This document shows, in pieces, positions 31,215 to 43,619 of a stretch of DNA of 64,000 nt. Source of the DNA: Heterohyrax brucei (Eukaryota > Chordata > Mammalia > Hyracoidea > Procaviidae). A model generated the notes under the pieces. The model ran no database searches and was not told where the DNA came from. It saw nothing but the letters and a program-made list of their open reading frames with translations. The stretch spans positions 63,645,431 through 63,709,430 of the forward strand of contig CM053146.1 of the NCBI GenBank assembly GCA_028571685.1, read 5' to 3'. Position numbers and translations under genes: made by a program. Numbering within the stretch: the first letter of the stretch is position 1; the number at the start of each line of letters is the position of its first letter.

Positions 31215-32760
31215 TATTTAACAAATTAATATATATATAAATATTTTATTGTGATTAAGTGAAAATATAGAATCCAAATCAGTTTTTCATGCCCATCTAT
31301 CTGCAGCCCCCTCTGCTGACCCCATCCGGTTACAGCAGATGCCTCTCTGTAACTCTGTACATCTGGTATCCTCTTGACAAGCGTCTGTCTCCACTCCCTC
31401 CACCCTCTTCTCTTCCGTCTAGAAAGAGACTGTAAGACAGCCTCCTAAAAATGTGTAGCACCATGAAACATGCACACCATTTGGCCACACTGTGTCTCTG
31501 AGTCTGGCCCATTCTCTTCTGAAGAGTTGACCTCATTACTGGTTTCTGGTCTGGGACAGCCGCAGTATAGGGGCTGTTTCCAGGGGATCCTTCAGGCTGT
31601 CAGACCATCAGTTCAGGTCTTTTAGTAGAGTTCTTGGGCTGCATACCTCTTTTTCTCATGTTGCCTCAGGAACTCTATGTTGTGTCCCCCATCATGGCTG
31701 TCTTTGGTGGTGACCAGGCACCATCTGGTTCTTCTGGTCTCGTGTTGATACAGTTGCCAGTTCGTACGGGTCATCTGTCTTGTGGGCTCTTTTTCCCTCA
31801 TATGTTTGTTGTTCTTGGTGATTATCTGTTCCAGTTGAGTTGGGAGCACTTGGTGTACCTCAGATCACAGCTTACCAGCTTTGAAGATCCCAGACACCAC
31901 TCACCAGTATGTAGTGCAGAAGACTCTCTTAGCAATAGACTCGTTATACCAATTGGCCCCAATGTCCCCTGAATACATGGCCCCATATCCCTAACCTATG
32001 CTTAGAAATGTTAGGCTGAGTTTACAAAACCTTTCAGTTTTTGGTGAAGTCTAGTCAAGTTGATCTACTCTCTACTGTGTGCTGTCACTGTTTTCACCTA
32101 ACCAAATTCTATCAATTATCTAATCTATGACCAACCCTTTCCAACACTCCTCACTCTTGTAGCTGTCCAGGAGTCTTTTCTTCTGTGTGTAAGTCTATTT
32201 TTAAGCCCTTGTAGCAGGGGTCTCATATGATATTTGTCCTTTTGACACCGATTTCACTCCCACTTGACGGTACTTGGCTTGGCTTGGCAACGTCTTCCAC
32301 TTGAAACCAAGTTATGAGATGCTTCCTAAAATAATCATTGTTCTCCATCATTGCATAGTGTTCCATTGAGCATATGTACCATAGTTTATCCATTCATCTG
32401 CTGATGGGCACCTATGTTTATTCCACCTTTTTGCTATTGTGGACAATGCTGCAGTAAACGTTCATGTGCATGTATCTGTTCTTGTCACTCCACTTGATTC
32501 TGTAGGATGTATTCCAAGTGGTGGGATTACTGAATCAAATAGTATTTCTTTTTCTAGCATTTTAAGGAAGCACCACATTGCTTCCTTAAGAGGTTGTACC
32601 ATTTTGCAATCTCACCCGCAGTGTAGGAGAGTTCCAGTTTCTCCACACCCTCTCCAGTATTGTTATTTTGTGTTTTTTTGGATTATGGCCAACCTTGTTT
32701 GGGCGAGATGGTATCTCATTACAGTTTTAATGTGGATTTCTCTAATAAACTAATGTTTTT
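31215..32760 (-). mobile_element. L1 LINE 3' end (antisense)
   Basis: Starts with antisense tail attttattgtgattaagtg and goes through the 3'UTR (ctgtctttggtggtgacc, ccagctttgaagatccc) into the ORF2 C-terminus (ccattcatctgctgatggg, ccctctccagtattgttat), stopping near 32760. It matches the reverse complement of about 40780-42220. 5'-truncated. Confidence 0.88.
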
Positions 32761-32944
32761 AACACATACAAAAAAATTGCATGATGAATAATTCTTTCAG
32801 GCTTTTCACAATATCTCTTGGATTGCTTGTATAACCTCACTTGTAAATAACTTTAAAAGTCTGAATCTGAGCTCTTTGGAGGTGTGAGGCCAAGACTACA
32901 TGGTCTTCATGTTCCTACTCAGTGCCACCCTCCACAGCCTATTC

Positions 32945-33200
32945 TATTTTAAAGATTTTTCTTGTACTTTAAGTGAAATCTTACAATCTAAGTCAATTTA
33001 TCATACAAAACTTACACACATACTACTGTGCAACTCAGTGAAGCTTGAGCTGCTCTCCCCACCCTGTGACAGCACATTCTTCCTTTCCCCTGCTATAGGG
33101 TACTCTTATGCAATCCTTCTATCAGGCCTCCCTAGCCTAGTCAACATCCTAAACCAATCATTTTTAACATCCTTCTCTATATGACAAAATTATTCTCAGA
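32945..33200 (-). mobile_element. L1 LINE 3'UTR tail (antisense)
   Basis: ttgtactttaagtgaaatc, tcaatttatcatacaaaac, ctccccaccctgtgacagc: antisense of the L1 3' end type at 21606-21985. Confidence 0.72.
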
Positions 33201-34792
33201 AATAATCATAAAAGGAAATGAAAAATGATAGCCAGAAAAGAAATGCAGACCACGGTAATTTTTGTTTATCAAACTTCATATATATTAAGACACATGAAGC
33301 CACGTAGCTTACTGTCTGCATTAACATGACTTCATTCATCCAGAAAATTCCTGACTAGGAAAATGAAGTTAAGTTTCCTGAAAAATCTATTTATCTGAAC
33401 AACAGACTATCAATGTGCCCTTAGTGGAGTAAATAGCTCCTCCTTAAAGCAATAGCTCAACCAGCATTATCAAATAATCATTTACTTTTCCAAGACTCAG
33501 TTAAAAATTGTGGAGTTACTGTAGTTGCCAACATTAAGCCATAATATTATGAATTTTGCCCAATCCCAGTCAAGTCTGTACATTGAAGACCCACCTTAAA
33601 GCAGACCCTCAAAACCTCATAAATATTTCATCTCTGAATTTTCTCTTCCAAGTCTCTCTACTTTGTTAAGGTAGTGGCCTCATGACACTGGCAGCCAATA
33701 AGACAATCAAGTTGAATAAAAACAATGTTTAGTAAAAAAATATTAACAAAACCAAATCTTACAAAAAAACAAAATTAGAAATGAACTGATTACTTGAAAA
33801 TACACATTTTTTATTTTTTAAAGAGGCAAAAAATGTATACCTGCATTTGGTCTGTTGCAATACTACACTGCATTGCAGTTTGTGCCTTCCAGCCTTGACT
33901 AGCAATTAGTCAACAACTGGCAAAATCAGTCTTCTTCACATGTTGAACACAGGCAGCACAGCTGTCTCCACTTGTAGCTAGACAAAGGTCACTTTTTATT
34001 ATCTTAATTTTGAAAGTTTCGAATAGGAAAATACATTTACAAATACTTAGGAAAAAACTAAAGCATAAGAATAAGACGGAGAGAAATTCAAAACCATTCC
34101 ATTGCCTAATAAATCTCAGACATTTTAATAGTCTCTCTCTCTTCTTACCTTCAAGATCAATTCTGGTAGTTTTTGAATGTATCTGCAGTCCCAAAATAAA
34201 TAAATCAATTTTTCAAAATACCTTCACCAGAAAATTTGTCATACTTTTCTGCTATACTTTGTAAATGCTTCCCCAAATTTTCTTATGCAAAACTCAGAGA
34301 AAAAGGCTAAATAATAGGAAACATTGATAGCACCTGATCCTTTGCTTCAGAATGAGGATCCAGTTTATTGGTGAAAATAACTTAGGCATTCAAGACTGCC
34401 CTCTTGATTTCTCTTGGCAATGTACACCCAGCATCTTTTGTTGTTCCTCTTGAGACTCTTCTTTAAAATGTCCTTTTCCGCATGCTTTGTTTTTGTTAAT
34501 AGTCCTCTCCACAATTTCCATTGCTTCTATTCTTCTCCATTTCTATTGAGTCTGTCCTGTTACCCAGGCCAGCTATATAATTGGAAGTTCTCCAGATTAC
34601 TTCCATGCTACAGAACACAATGTTTATGAAAAGACAAGTAATAAGAATGTGTCAGTTAGAAACACATATGTATATTGTCAAAACTGGACAGAAACCACGC
34701 CAATTGTTTGAAATTTAGACTGCAAATTTTCATTCAGGGAGAGTTGTTTTATCCCTAACACTGTTTAGAATTGCTGACTAATATGATAATTA
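33201..34792. other. Unassigned, AT-rich sequence
   Basis: About 1.6 kb without a named repeat. Frames of 71-94 codons on both strands overlap and show no domain. This is one of the longer stretches that could be host-unique DNA. Confidence 0.45.
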
Positions 34793-35201
34793 AAAATTAG
34801 AGAGGTGGAGCAAGATGACAGACTACTCACATGTCTCCTTGATTCCCTCTGAGAACTAAGGCCTAGAAAAATAATTGAACAGAGTAATATGGACATTCTG
34901 GGAGCTCCAAGATCAGGCATGGCATTGTGAGATTGAGCTGGACAACAGGAAGGGGAAAACCACCTTTCTCAGAGGTGATACAGCAGCACAGTGAGTCCTG
35001 CTTCTTCTGGCACAGTGGGTGAGAGGCTTATGGGAATGGACACCTTCTTTATTAACTGAGAAACTGGGACTGGGACTGCCAAACCTGAGAACCTGGCAAG
35101 GGCTGGCTACTATGCTGAGCTGTGGTGCCAAAGTACACAGCATCGTCTGCAGTGGAAAGGCTCTACTTGAAACAGTCAGTGACCCTCCCTCATCTCCTCT
35201 T

Positions 35202-36190
35202 TGAGCCATACCATAGATACCACTGACGGAGCTCAGGAGAGATGGCTCATGTGGGGTGCCATCTTGGTCAGTGGACAGATGGAGTCAGCCATGCCCGTGG
35301 GCTCAGCTGGGGCTAGCTCCCATGTTAAGCAATAGTGCCTGTCTGGACAGTGCTTGTCCCAGCAGAAGAGCTGTTTCTAAGACAATCATACCTAGACAAT
35401 GTAGTGGCAGCTAGCAGCCGAGTGAGGCAATGCCCTAACTCCTGAGCCATGGGATATCATCTGCTGATGGCTCCTGAGAGACTGCATAAGTGGGGCACCA
35501 TTTTGTTAGCCAGGAGGCAGTGCCTGGCACCCCTAAGGGCCTGGCTGCTACTTGCTGCCACTGGACAATGCCTCTCTCAGCAGAAAAGCAGTTTTTAAAA
35601 TAAGCACAACTAGAGAACACAGTTGTGACTGGAGGCTGAGTATAGTAGCACCATTGCTACCTCCCTTCACTGAGCCATGCCATAGCTTCTGCTGATGGCC
35701 CCTTGAGAGACATCACAAGTAGGGTGCCATCTTTGTCAGCCAGGAGGTAGGGCCTGCCACCCTTGAGGGCCTGGCTGCTATCAGCTACTGCTGGCCAAAG
35801 CCCCTCTCAGCAGAAAAGCAGTTTTTGAGTTAAGTGCATCTCTAGAACTCAGAGGTCCCTGGCAGTCACCTGTGGTGGCATCCGTCTTTCCTCCCTTCAC
35901 TGAGCTATGCCATAGTGTTTACTGGCATGATGCCAGAGAGTTGGCACAAGAGGGTCACCATCTTTATCAGCCAGGAGGGCCTGCCACTGCTGAGGTCCCA
36001 GTGGAGACAGCCACCAAGCTGAGCAGCACTGTGAGGCTTGACAACACATCTGCTACCAGAGAAGCTGTATGTAAGTCAGCTGCACCTGGAGAATGCAGTG
36101 GTGACTGGTCTAGCAGTGTCCTTACTCCCTTCTTAGAGCTACACCGCAGTTCCCATTGGTGTAACACTGGGGATGCTGAACAGCTTCTTG
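35202..36190 (+). repeat. L1 5'UTR tandem monomers, about 230 bp each
   Basis: Units start at 35202, 35443, 35671, 35901 and 36135 (partial), giving periods of 241, 228, 230 and 234 bp. Each starts tgagccatgccatag-like, then a gagagac block, ggtgccatctttgtcagcc, agggcctggctgcta, and cagcagaaaagcagttt, and closes with cctcccttcac-like sequence. A further diverged partial unit probably precedes 35202 (caagggctggctacta at 35097). In mouse L1, such monomers carry promoter activity; here that is inference only. Confidence 0.8.
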
Positions 36191-36289
36191 ATGGTGTGAA
36201 GACAGTCAATATCTAACCATATAAAGAAGCAGACCACCACGCCTCCAGAAAATTCCCAAAATAAAGAAAAAAAAAAACTTCCCAAATGA

Positions 36290-37110
36290 AGAAGTGTTTC
36301 TGAAATTATCAGAGGTAGAAAACAAAAGAGTTATGTACAGAGCCCTTCTAGAGAACAAAGTGCAGCAGAACAAAATGAAAAAATTAAGCAAGCTATATGA
36401 TCTGCTAAAACATCAACAATCTGAAATCCAGCAGATCAATAATAAAATTATGGAGTTAGGCAATTTAAAAAAGAAGGATGGAGGAAATAGAATGCAGATT
36501 TAACAAGACTGAAGATAAAACAACTAATACCAGCATTTATGGGGAGAAATCAGGCAAAAGAAACAAGAAAAATGAAGAAGCATTGAGAAGCATGTGGAAC
36601 CCTATCAAGAGGAATAATCTACAGATAATTGGAATTCCTGAATGGGAGGGATAGCAGAAAATACAGAGATAATTGTTGAAGAGTTGCTGATGGAAAGTTT
36701 CCCCGACATCGTAGACAACATAGAATTCAAGATGCTTATCAAACTCTACAAAAGATAGACCCCAAAAGAAAGACACCAAGACATATTATAATCAAGCTTA
36801 ATAAAATGAAACAAAAGAGGCTCTAACAGGCAACTAGGATTAAAGCAAAACTAATGTACAATGAGAAGTCCTGAGGGCTGTCCTCTGACCTTTCAGCAGA
36901 AACCATGTTGGCAAGAAGGCAGTGGGATGACACAAAGCCTTGAAGGAAAAAAATTTCCAAGCAAGAATTATATATCCTGCAAAATTGTTTCTCAAATATG
37001 ACAGTGAGATTAAGACATTCTCAGATAAACAGAATCTTAGACACTTTTCAAAAACCAAACCAAAATTACAAGAAGTACTGAAAGAAGCTCTTCATTTAGA
37101 CAATCAATAA
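36290..37110 (+). pseudogene. L1 ORF1 remnant
   Basis: L1 ORF1 makes the RNA-binding chaperone protein of the L1 particle. Broken frames keep recognisable parts: ELSEVENKRVMYRALLE-like coding at 36300 (helical region), and near 36905 MLARRQWDD followed by the ARIIYPAKL-like segment, then an end at acaatcaataa near 37107. Stops and shifts occur throughout. The C-terminal part resembles the ORF1 type of older mammalian L1s rather than that of young human L1. Confidence 0.75.
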
Positions 37111-37329
37111 CAGCACATGTATACTTAAGAATGCAACGCAGGACATGGCATCCAGAGTCCTACTCAGTCTGGGAATTTGCAAAGCTCAATCATAGCTAAA
37201 ATACTAGAAGTAGGGAAAAAGAGATCTTAACATGTAAGCTATTATTACAGTAGTTATAACCCTTTCAGATGGAAAGTAAGATAAAGAGAGACACTAAAGT
37301 TAAAGATATAAAGGTTTTAGTTTACAACA

Positions 37330-40300
37330 TTAAAGGGGAACAAAAGGGTAGCCACAAAGCAAACTAACAATACTACATATCAAAACAAGAAACAACACAG
37401 GAGTCTGAACAGACACAAAACCAACTTTGAAAAAGATGGAAAGAAAACCCATAAAGAAAAACGACCCACAATAGAATATTAAGCAGAACAAAGAAAATGT
37501 CAACAACACAAAAATAAAGGCACCAAAATGACAGTACTAAATACATAACTATTAATAATTCCATTGAACATAAATGGATTGAATTCTCCAATAAAGATGC
37601 AGAGAGTAACAGCTTGGATCAAAAAACATGATCCATCTATATGCTGTTTACAGAAACACACCTTAGACTCAAATATATGAACAAACCGAAATCAAAGGAT
37701 AGAAAAATATGTGCTAAGCTGGCAACATTCAAAGAACAGCAAGAGTGACAATACTAATCCCAGAAAAAATTGATTTTAAAAAACCACGACAAGGATGGTC
37801 ACTATTTATTGCTTAACGATTCAAGACAAGAAGGATATAACAATATTAACTATTTATGCACCCAATACCAGAGCATCTAAATACATCAAACAGATGTTGA
37901 CAACTTTGAAAATTGAGATAGATCGCTTGACAGTAGTAGTAGACTTCAATGCTTCACTTTCAATAATGGACAGATCATCCAGAAAAAAGCTCAATAAAGC
38001 AACTAGACATCATCAACATATGCAGAACTTTTACCCAACAGCAGATAAGTATACCTTCTTTTCCAACGCACAGGAAACATTCTCCAGAGCAGACCATGTA
38101 TTAGGTCATAAAGCAAGTCTCAAGAAAATCCAAACCACTGAATTATTGCAAAGCATCTTCTCAGGCCATAAGGCCATAATAGTTTAAATCAATAGCAGAA
38201 AGAGCATGGGTAGAAATTTGAACTCATGGAAATTAACAACACTTTTCTCAAAAACTCATGCATTGTAGGAGAAATCAAATGCAATAAAGAAATTCGTGGA
38301 AACAAATGAGAATGAAAACACATCCTACCAGAACCTATGGGATACAGCAAAAGCAGTGTTTAGAGGTCAACTTGTCTCCATAGATGCACACATCAGGATG
38401 AAGAAAGGGCCCAAACCAAAAAATTTACTCTACAACTTGGACAAGTAGAAAGAGAGCAACAAAGGAACCCTTCAGGTATCAGAAGAAAACAGATAATAAA
38501 GAACAGAACAGAACTAAATGAATTAAAGAATAGAAGAACAATAGAAAAAAATTATCACCACCAACAGTTGTTTTTTTTTAAAGATCAACAAAATTGATAA
38601 ACCACTGTCTAAAGTTACAAAAGAAAAACAGGAGAAGAAACAATAATTCAAATAAGAAATGAGACAGGAGATATCACGACCGACCCAAACTAAATTAAAA
38701 TTGTCATGCCAGAATACTATGAAAAATTATACTCTAACATATTTGACAGCCTGAAGGAAAGGGACAAATTTCTAGATTCACACAACCTACCAAAATTATC
38801 ACAAGGAGAAGTAGAACAACTTAAACCCATCACAAAAGAAGAGATTGAAAAAGTAATCAAAAACTACCAACCAAAAAAACTCCTGGTCCAGACACAGCTT
38901 CACCAGAGAATTTTACCTAACTTTTAGAGAGGAGTTAATTCCAATACTACTGAGGCTATTTCACAACCTAGAAAAGGGTAGAGTATCCCCAAGTTCATTC
39001 TATGAAACTAGCATAAGCCTGATTCCAAAGCCAGGGAAAGATCCCACACAAAAAAAGAAAATTACATGACCACATCACTCATGAACCTAGATATAAAAAT
39101 CTTCAAGAAAATCTTAGCCAATAGAATTCAACAACATATCAAAAAAAATAATTCATCATGACCAAGTTGTATTCATACCAGGGATGCAGAGCTGGTTCAA
39201 AATCAGAAAAACAATTAATGTGATCAACCAAATAGACAACACAGGATAAGAATTAGCTCATTTTGTCAAATGCAGAAATGGCATTTGACAATGTCCAGCA
39301 CCCATTCATGGTAAACTCTCAGCAAAATAAGAATAGAAGAGAAATTCCTTAATGTAATAAGGGGCATCTACACGAAGCCAACCTCCTACATCATCCTGAA
39401 AGGAAAGAGATTGAAAGAATTCCCCCTGAGAATGGGGACTAGACAAGGATGCCCACTGCCACCACTTCTATTCAACACTACGTTAGAGGTTCTGGCCAGA
39501 GGAATCAAACAAGACAAAGAAATAAAAGGCATCTGCATTGGCAAAGAAGAAGTAAAAATATCCCTGTTTGCAGATGTTATGATAGTATATGCAGAGAATC
39601 CTAAAGAATTTGTAAGGAAACTGGTAGAATAGAAGAGTTCAACAAAATATCAGAATATAACATACATGCAACTAAATCAGTAGGATTTCTTTACATCAAC
39701 AACGAGATCATCAAAAAGGAAAACACCAAATAAATACCATTTACTATAGCTCCCAAGAAGATACCTAGGAAAAAATCCAACCAGAGAAATAAAAGACCGA
39801 TACAGAGAAAATTACAAGATCTTGATTCAAGAAATCCAAAGAGACTTATGTAAGTGGAGAAATCTACCTTGCTCATGAATAAGAAGACTTAACATTGTGG
39901 AAATATCTGTTTTACCCAAAGCAATCTACACATAAATGCAATCCCACTACAAATTCCAGTGTCATTTTTTAACGAGATGGAGAAACAAATCACCAACTCG
40001 GTTTGGAAAGGGAAAAAAAAAACAAATAAGTAAAACATTACTGAGGAAGAGGAACACAGTGGGAGGCCTCACACATCCTGACCTCAGAACTTACTAACTG
40101 CCATAGTAACGATAACAGCCTCGTACTGGTACAAAAACAAATATAGACCAATGGAACAGAATAGAGACTCCAGAAATATCACCAACTTCTTATGAACAGT
40201 TGATATTCTACAAAGGCCCAAAGGCAGTAAACTGGGATAAAAACAGTCTTTTTAACAAATGGTGTTGGTAAAATTGGATGTCCATCTGCAAAAAACTGAA

Positions 40301-41180
40301 ACAAGACCCATATCACACACCTTACACAAAAACTAACACAAAACGGATCACAGAGCTAAATATCAAACTTAAAACAATAAAGACCATAAAAAAATATGGA
40401 CCACAATGGATGTTCTAATACATGGCTTAGACACATTACAAAATATGACTAACAATAAGCAACAGAAGAAGAAATAGATAAATGGGAACTACTAAAAATC
40501 AAACAGTTATGCTCATCCAAAGACTTTACCAAGAGAATTAAAAGACTACCTACAGAATGGAAAAAAACATTTGGTAACTGCATGTTGGATTTATGTCTGA
40601 TTTCCATAATCTACAAGGTACTGCAAAATATCAACAAGAAAAAGGTAAAGAATTCAATTAAGTGATGGGCAAAGGAGACTGGCAGACACTTCATCGAAGA
40701 AGACATCAAGGCATCCAAAAGATACATAAGGAAATGTTCATGAACATTAGCTATTAGAGAAATCCAAATCAAAACTACAATGAGATAACCATCTCACCCC
40801 AACAAGGTTGGCAATAATCAAAAAACCACAAAACAAATGCTTAAGAGGCTATGGAATGATTGGAACTCTCCTATACTGCTGATGGGAATGCAACACAGTA
40901 CAGACTCTTTGGAAAGCAATTTGGTGCTTCCTTAAAAAGCTAGAAAAAGAAATACCATATGATCCATCAATCCACTGCTCCAAGTGTATCCTACAGAAGT
41001 AAAGGCGATCACATAAACAGATACACGCACACAAATGTTTATTGTAGCACTGTCCACAATAGCAAAAAGATGGAATCAACATAGGTGCCCATCAACAGAT
41101 GAATGAATAAACAAACTATGGTACATATACACAATGGAACACGATGCAGTGACAAAGAACAATGATGATTTTAGGACGAA
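37330..41180 (+). pseudogene. L1 ORF2 remnant (endonuclease, RT, C-terminal)
   Basis: The endonuclease piece at 37795-38187 (130 codons) keeps TIYAPN, VVDFN, MDRSSR and DHVLGHK, but the catalytic SDH motif near its end reads SGH (38161-38169). The RT piece at 39411-39632 keeps [14 protein letters not shown], but the metal-binding FADD box reads FADV (39567-39578). After 40600 come C-terminal blocks (aaatccaaatcaaaactac, gtatcctacagaagtaaagg). The frame is broken in many places. The endonuclease nicks target DNA and the RT copies L1 RNA; both are lost here. Confidence 0.9.
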
Positions 41181-42259
41181 TCTCATAACCTGGTTTCAAC
41201 TAGAAGATATTATGCTTAGTGAAATCACTCTATTGCAAAAGGACAAGTGTTGTATGAGACCTCTGTTATATGGACTTCTGTACAAAAGAAAAGGCTCTTT
41301 GACTGCTACAACGGTTGGGAGAGAGGGAGGGGGATGTTCATAGATTAGATAGTCTATAGGGATCTGGGTGGGTGAAGGGAGTGACAGCAGATCAGTGTAT
41401 GGACTACACCATAAACTGAAAGGTTTTCTAAACTCAACCTAATATTTCAAAGGATAGAGTAGCAGGGCCAGGGGACCAGAGACTATGTTTTCAGGAGACG
41501 TCAAGGTGAATTGGTATTCAGTTTTTAGCTAAGAGAGTCTTCTGTATCCCAAATTGGTGAGTACATCTGAGGTCTTAAAAGCTAGGAAGCTGGCATCTGA
41601 GGAACAGCAAATGGTCCCAACTCATTTGAAACACATGATCACCAAGAAAAACAAAGATGCAAGGAAAAAAGAGCCCAGGAGACAGGGATCCATATGAATG
41701 GAAGACTGTATCAACATGAGACCAAAAGAACCAGATGGTGCCTGGCCACCACCAAAGACAGCCATGACAGAGGACAAAATGTAGAGTCCTAGAAGCAATA
41801 TGAGAAAAAGAGGTATGCAGCCCAGAAACTCTACTAAAAGACCTGAACTGATGGTCTGACAGTCCAGAGGATCCACTGGGAACATGGCCCCTAGACTTGT
41901 TGTTGTCCTTGACCAGAAAGCAGTAATGAGGTCAGCTTTTCAGAGCAGAATGGACCAGACTTGGGGACACAGTGTGATTGTATGGTGTGTGTACTTTATG
42001 GTTCTATGCATTTATAGGAGGCTGTCCTACTGGTCTACTTCTAGGTAAGACCGAAGAGCCTGGAGGGGAGGGCAAAGATGCTCATTAAGAGGATACTAGA
42101 ATCATAGAGTGAAAAGGAGGTTTATGCTGTCCCTGGGTGAGGAGAGCAGATGGAGTTGCAGATAGGCAGGCATGCAAAATTGATTTGGATTGTATACTTT
42201 CATTTAATCATAATAAAAAAAGTTAAAAGAAAATAAGAGAGGCCATCTTTTAGTCCAAA

Positions 42260-42322
42260 GTATGTCAGATACAGTCTCACCATCCTTGCTTCTAAGGAGC
42301 ATTCTGTTTGTCTTCCTTAGAA
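42260..42322 (-). mobile_element. RTE LINE fragment
   Basis: ccaaagtatgtcagatacag, tctcaccatccttgcttc and taaggagcattctgtttg match the antisense RTE block seen at 14290-14350 and 11365-11415. Only about 60 bp. Confidence 0.65.
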
Positions 42323-42431
42323 GCAAAGATTCTTCTATATTTGTCTTAAACCAATATCCTGTGGGAATTACAACGACTTCCCAATATTTCTGAGGATTTC
42401 TAGAAGTATTTCTAGTCTCCTGAATATCTTG

Positions 42432-42598
42432 TGGAAACTCTGATAGTACAGTAGTTAAGAGCTATGGCTACTAACCAAAATGATGACAGTTTGAATCTAC
42501 GAGACACTCCTTGGAAACTGTATGGGGCAGTTCTACTCTGTCCTATAGAGTTGCTATGAGTCAGAATCAACACAATGGTAATACATTTGGGTTTGATT
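42432..42598 (+). mobile_element. AfroSINE with perfect target duplication
   Basis: gtggaaactctgatagtaca head, tggggcagttctactctgtc body, cacaatggtaatacatttgg tail. Flanked by tgaatatcttg at 42421-42431 and again at 42599-42609 (11 of 11). Confidence 0.94.
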
Positions 42599-42774
42599 TG
42601 AATATCTTGCTTCATAGTCCGATCCCAAGTTGGGTTCTAGTTAAGTTAGCACAAAGTTGGGTCTTGACTGTATAGTAACTACTTAAATGTACTTTTCAAC
42701 CACCTGAACCAGTACCCTCCCTCCCCATTTGAGACAGTTTTGAGTTGGGTTTCTGTTTCTTGGAGCCAGAAACT

Positions 42775-42870
42775 TTCTAAGTTCTACACTTCGGACAAAG
42801 TACATAATCTTTCTGGGTCTCAGTCTTCTTATCTGTAAAATGAAGAAATAAAACTATTTAAAACTCTTCC
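42775..42870 (+). mobile_element. MIR-type SINE fragment
   Basis: gacaaagtacataatctttc, tgggtctcagtcttcttatc, tgtaaaatgaagaaataaaa: the MIR centre block, diverged. Confidence 0.6.
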
Positions 42871-42973
42871 TATTGAAAATTCAAGCCCATGAAACCCATG
42901 TTTCTGTTTATACTTCAGTTGTACCTGTCAAAAATATTTCATTTTGTTATAATACACCTCTACTAAAAGTATA

Positions 42974-43385
42974 TGAGTGCTGCCAATTAAGTTCACGAAC
43001 TTACCCTAGAAAAAGTGCTGCATATCTCATTGCTGAATATCATCATGGCCACCTCCAAAGTACTCTCCTTAGGAAGCTATGCACCTATGCCAGTGCCTAG
43101 TTCACCCTTCAAAACCATTTTGGAACTCTTTTTCTGGAATGGCCATCAGAGCTGTTGTCGTTTCACCCTTGATGTCCCAAATGTCATCCAAATGTCTTCC
43201 TTTCAATATTTCCCTTATCTTCAGATAAAGAAAATAGTCATTGGGGGCCAGAGCAGGTGAGTAGGGAGGGTGTTCCAACATAGTTATTTGTTTACTGGCT
43301 AAAAAGTCCCTCATAGACAAGTAAACAGTTAAGTTTACTAACTTGCCACCATGCACAATGGTCATTCCATACAGAGTTCCAGTTC
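42974..43385 (-). mobile_element. Mariner 3' half, copy 3 (no foldback arm)
   Basis: Left end after TA (42972-42973): tgagtgctgccaattaagtt. Same 3' sequence as copies 1 and 2, antisense. It stops at gtcattccatacagagttcc, about where the inverted arm begins in the others, and then L1 antisense sequence follows. Either the arm was lost or this copy never had one. Confidence 0.75.
43102..43380 (-). pseudogene. Mariner transposase C-terminal fragment
   Basis: The minus-strand frame carries the mariner signature HPPYSPALAPNDYFLY, then KGRHLDDIWDIK, and ends FQNGFEG. Mariner transposases (DD34D) cut and paste DNA at TA sites. The third catalytic Asp is the D of APNDYF. The region with the second Asp is altered and the N-terminal DNA-binding part is absent. 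The open frame runs upstream to 43521 only by joining unrelated L1 and poly(A) sequence (a K-rich run), so the 139-codon frame is chimeric and not a gene. Confidence 0.8.
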
Positions 43386-43525
43386 CAGTTGAATAATATT
43401 CAATCTTATGATTATATTGTACTTCATTTTTCCATTCATCAGTTAATGGACTCTGGATTGTTTCTTTATTTTTTTTTTTTTTTTTTTTTTTGGCTGTTAC
43501 AAATAATGCTGTTAAGAACATTCAT
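43386..43525 (-). mobile_element. L1 LINE fragment with poly(T) run
   Basis: tccattcatcagttaatgga and ctggattgtttctttat, then a run of about 22 T (43468-43490), then ggctgttacaaataatgctg and gttaagaacattcat: antisense of the L1 ORF2 C-terminal region. The T run lies inside the block where the other copies have a short T stretch. Confidence 0.65.
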
Positions 43526-43619
43526 ATATGATTTAAGTCATACTAGGCAACCACTTTTCCCAAGTCAATCCAAACACCCTAATCTGTACCCTGAACCTTT
43601 ACTGACCCTCCCTCCACTT

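Larger units (their letters stand above)
34806..42229 (+). mobile_element. Full-length L1 LINE (dead copy)
   Basis: All L1 parts are in order: 5'UTR beginning tggagcaagatgacagac, ORF1 remnant, ORF2 remnant, 3'UTR with gaggtcttaaaagctagg near 41571, and A-rich end aataaaaaaagttaaaag. A target duplication matches in 12 of 13 bases: aaaattagagagg at 34793-34805 and aaaataagagagg at 42230-42242. Length 7424 bp. Both frames are broken, the RT box reads FADV and the endonuclease motif reads SGH, so it cannot be active. The 5'UTR holds tandem monomers. No other element is nested in it, so it may be younger than the SINE-riddled L1s nearby, or chance may explain this. Confidence 0.9.

Noticed and set aside
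31222..31250. AT-rich tatatata stretch as a promoter or origin
   Set aside because: It borders the poly(A) end of an antisense L1 and looks like target-site and tail sequence.
35202..36190. Satellite array unrelated to L1
   Set aside because: The array sits between a typical L1 5' start and ORF1, inside one target duplication.
35872..36216. 114-codon frame as a gene upstream of L1 ORF1
   Set aside because: It lies across L1 5'UTR monomers, is not kept open in the other monomers, and has no domain.
43102..43521. 139-codon frame as an intact or domesticated transposase
   Set aside because: Only the C-terminal mariner part is real; the first part reads through poly(T) and L1 antisense, and the second catalytic region and DNA-binding domain are missing.
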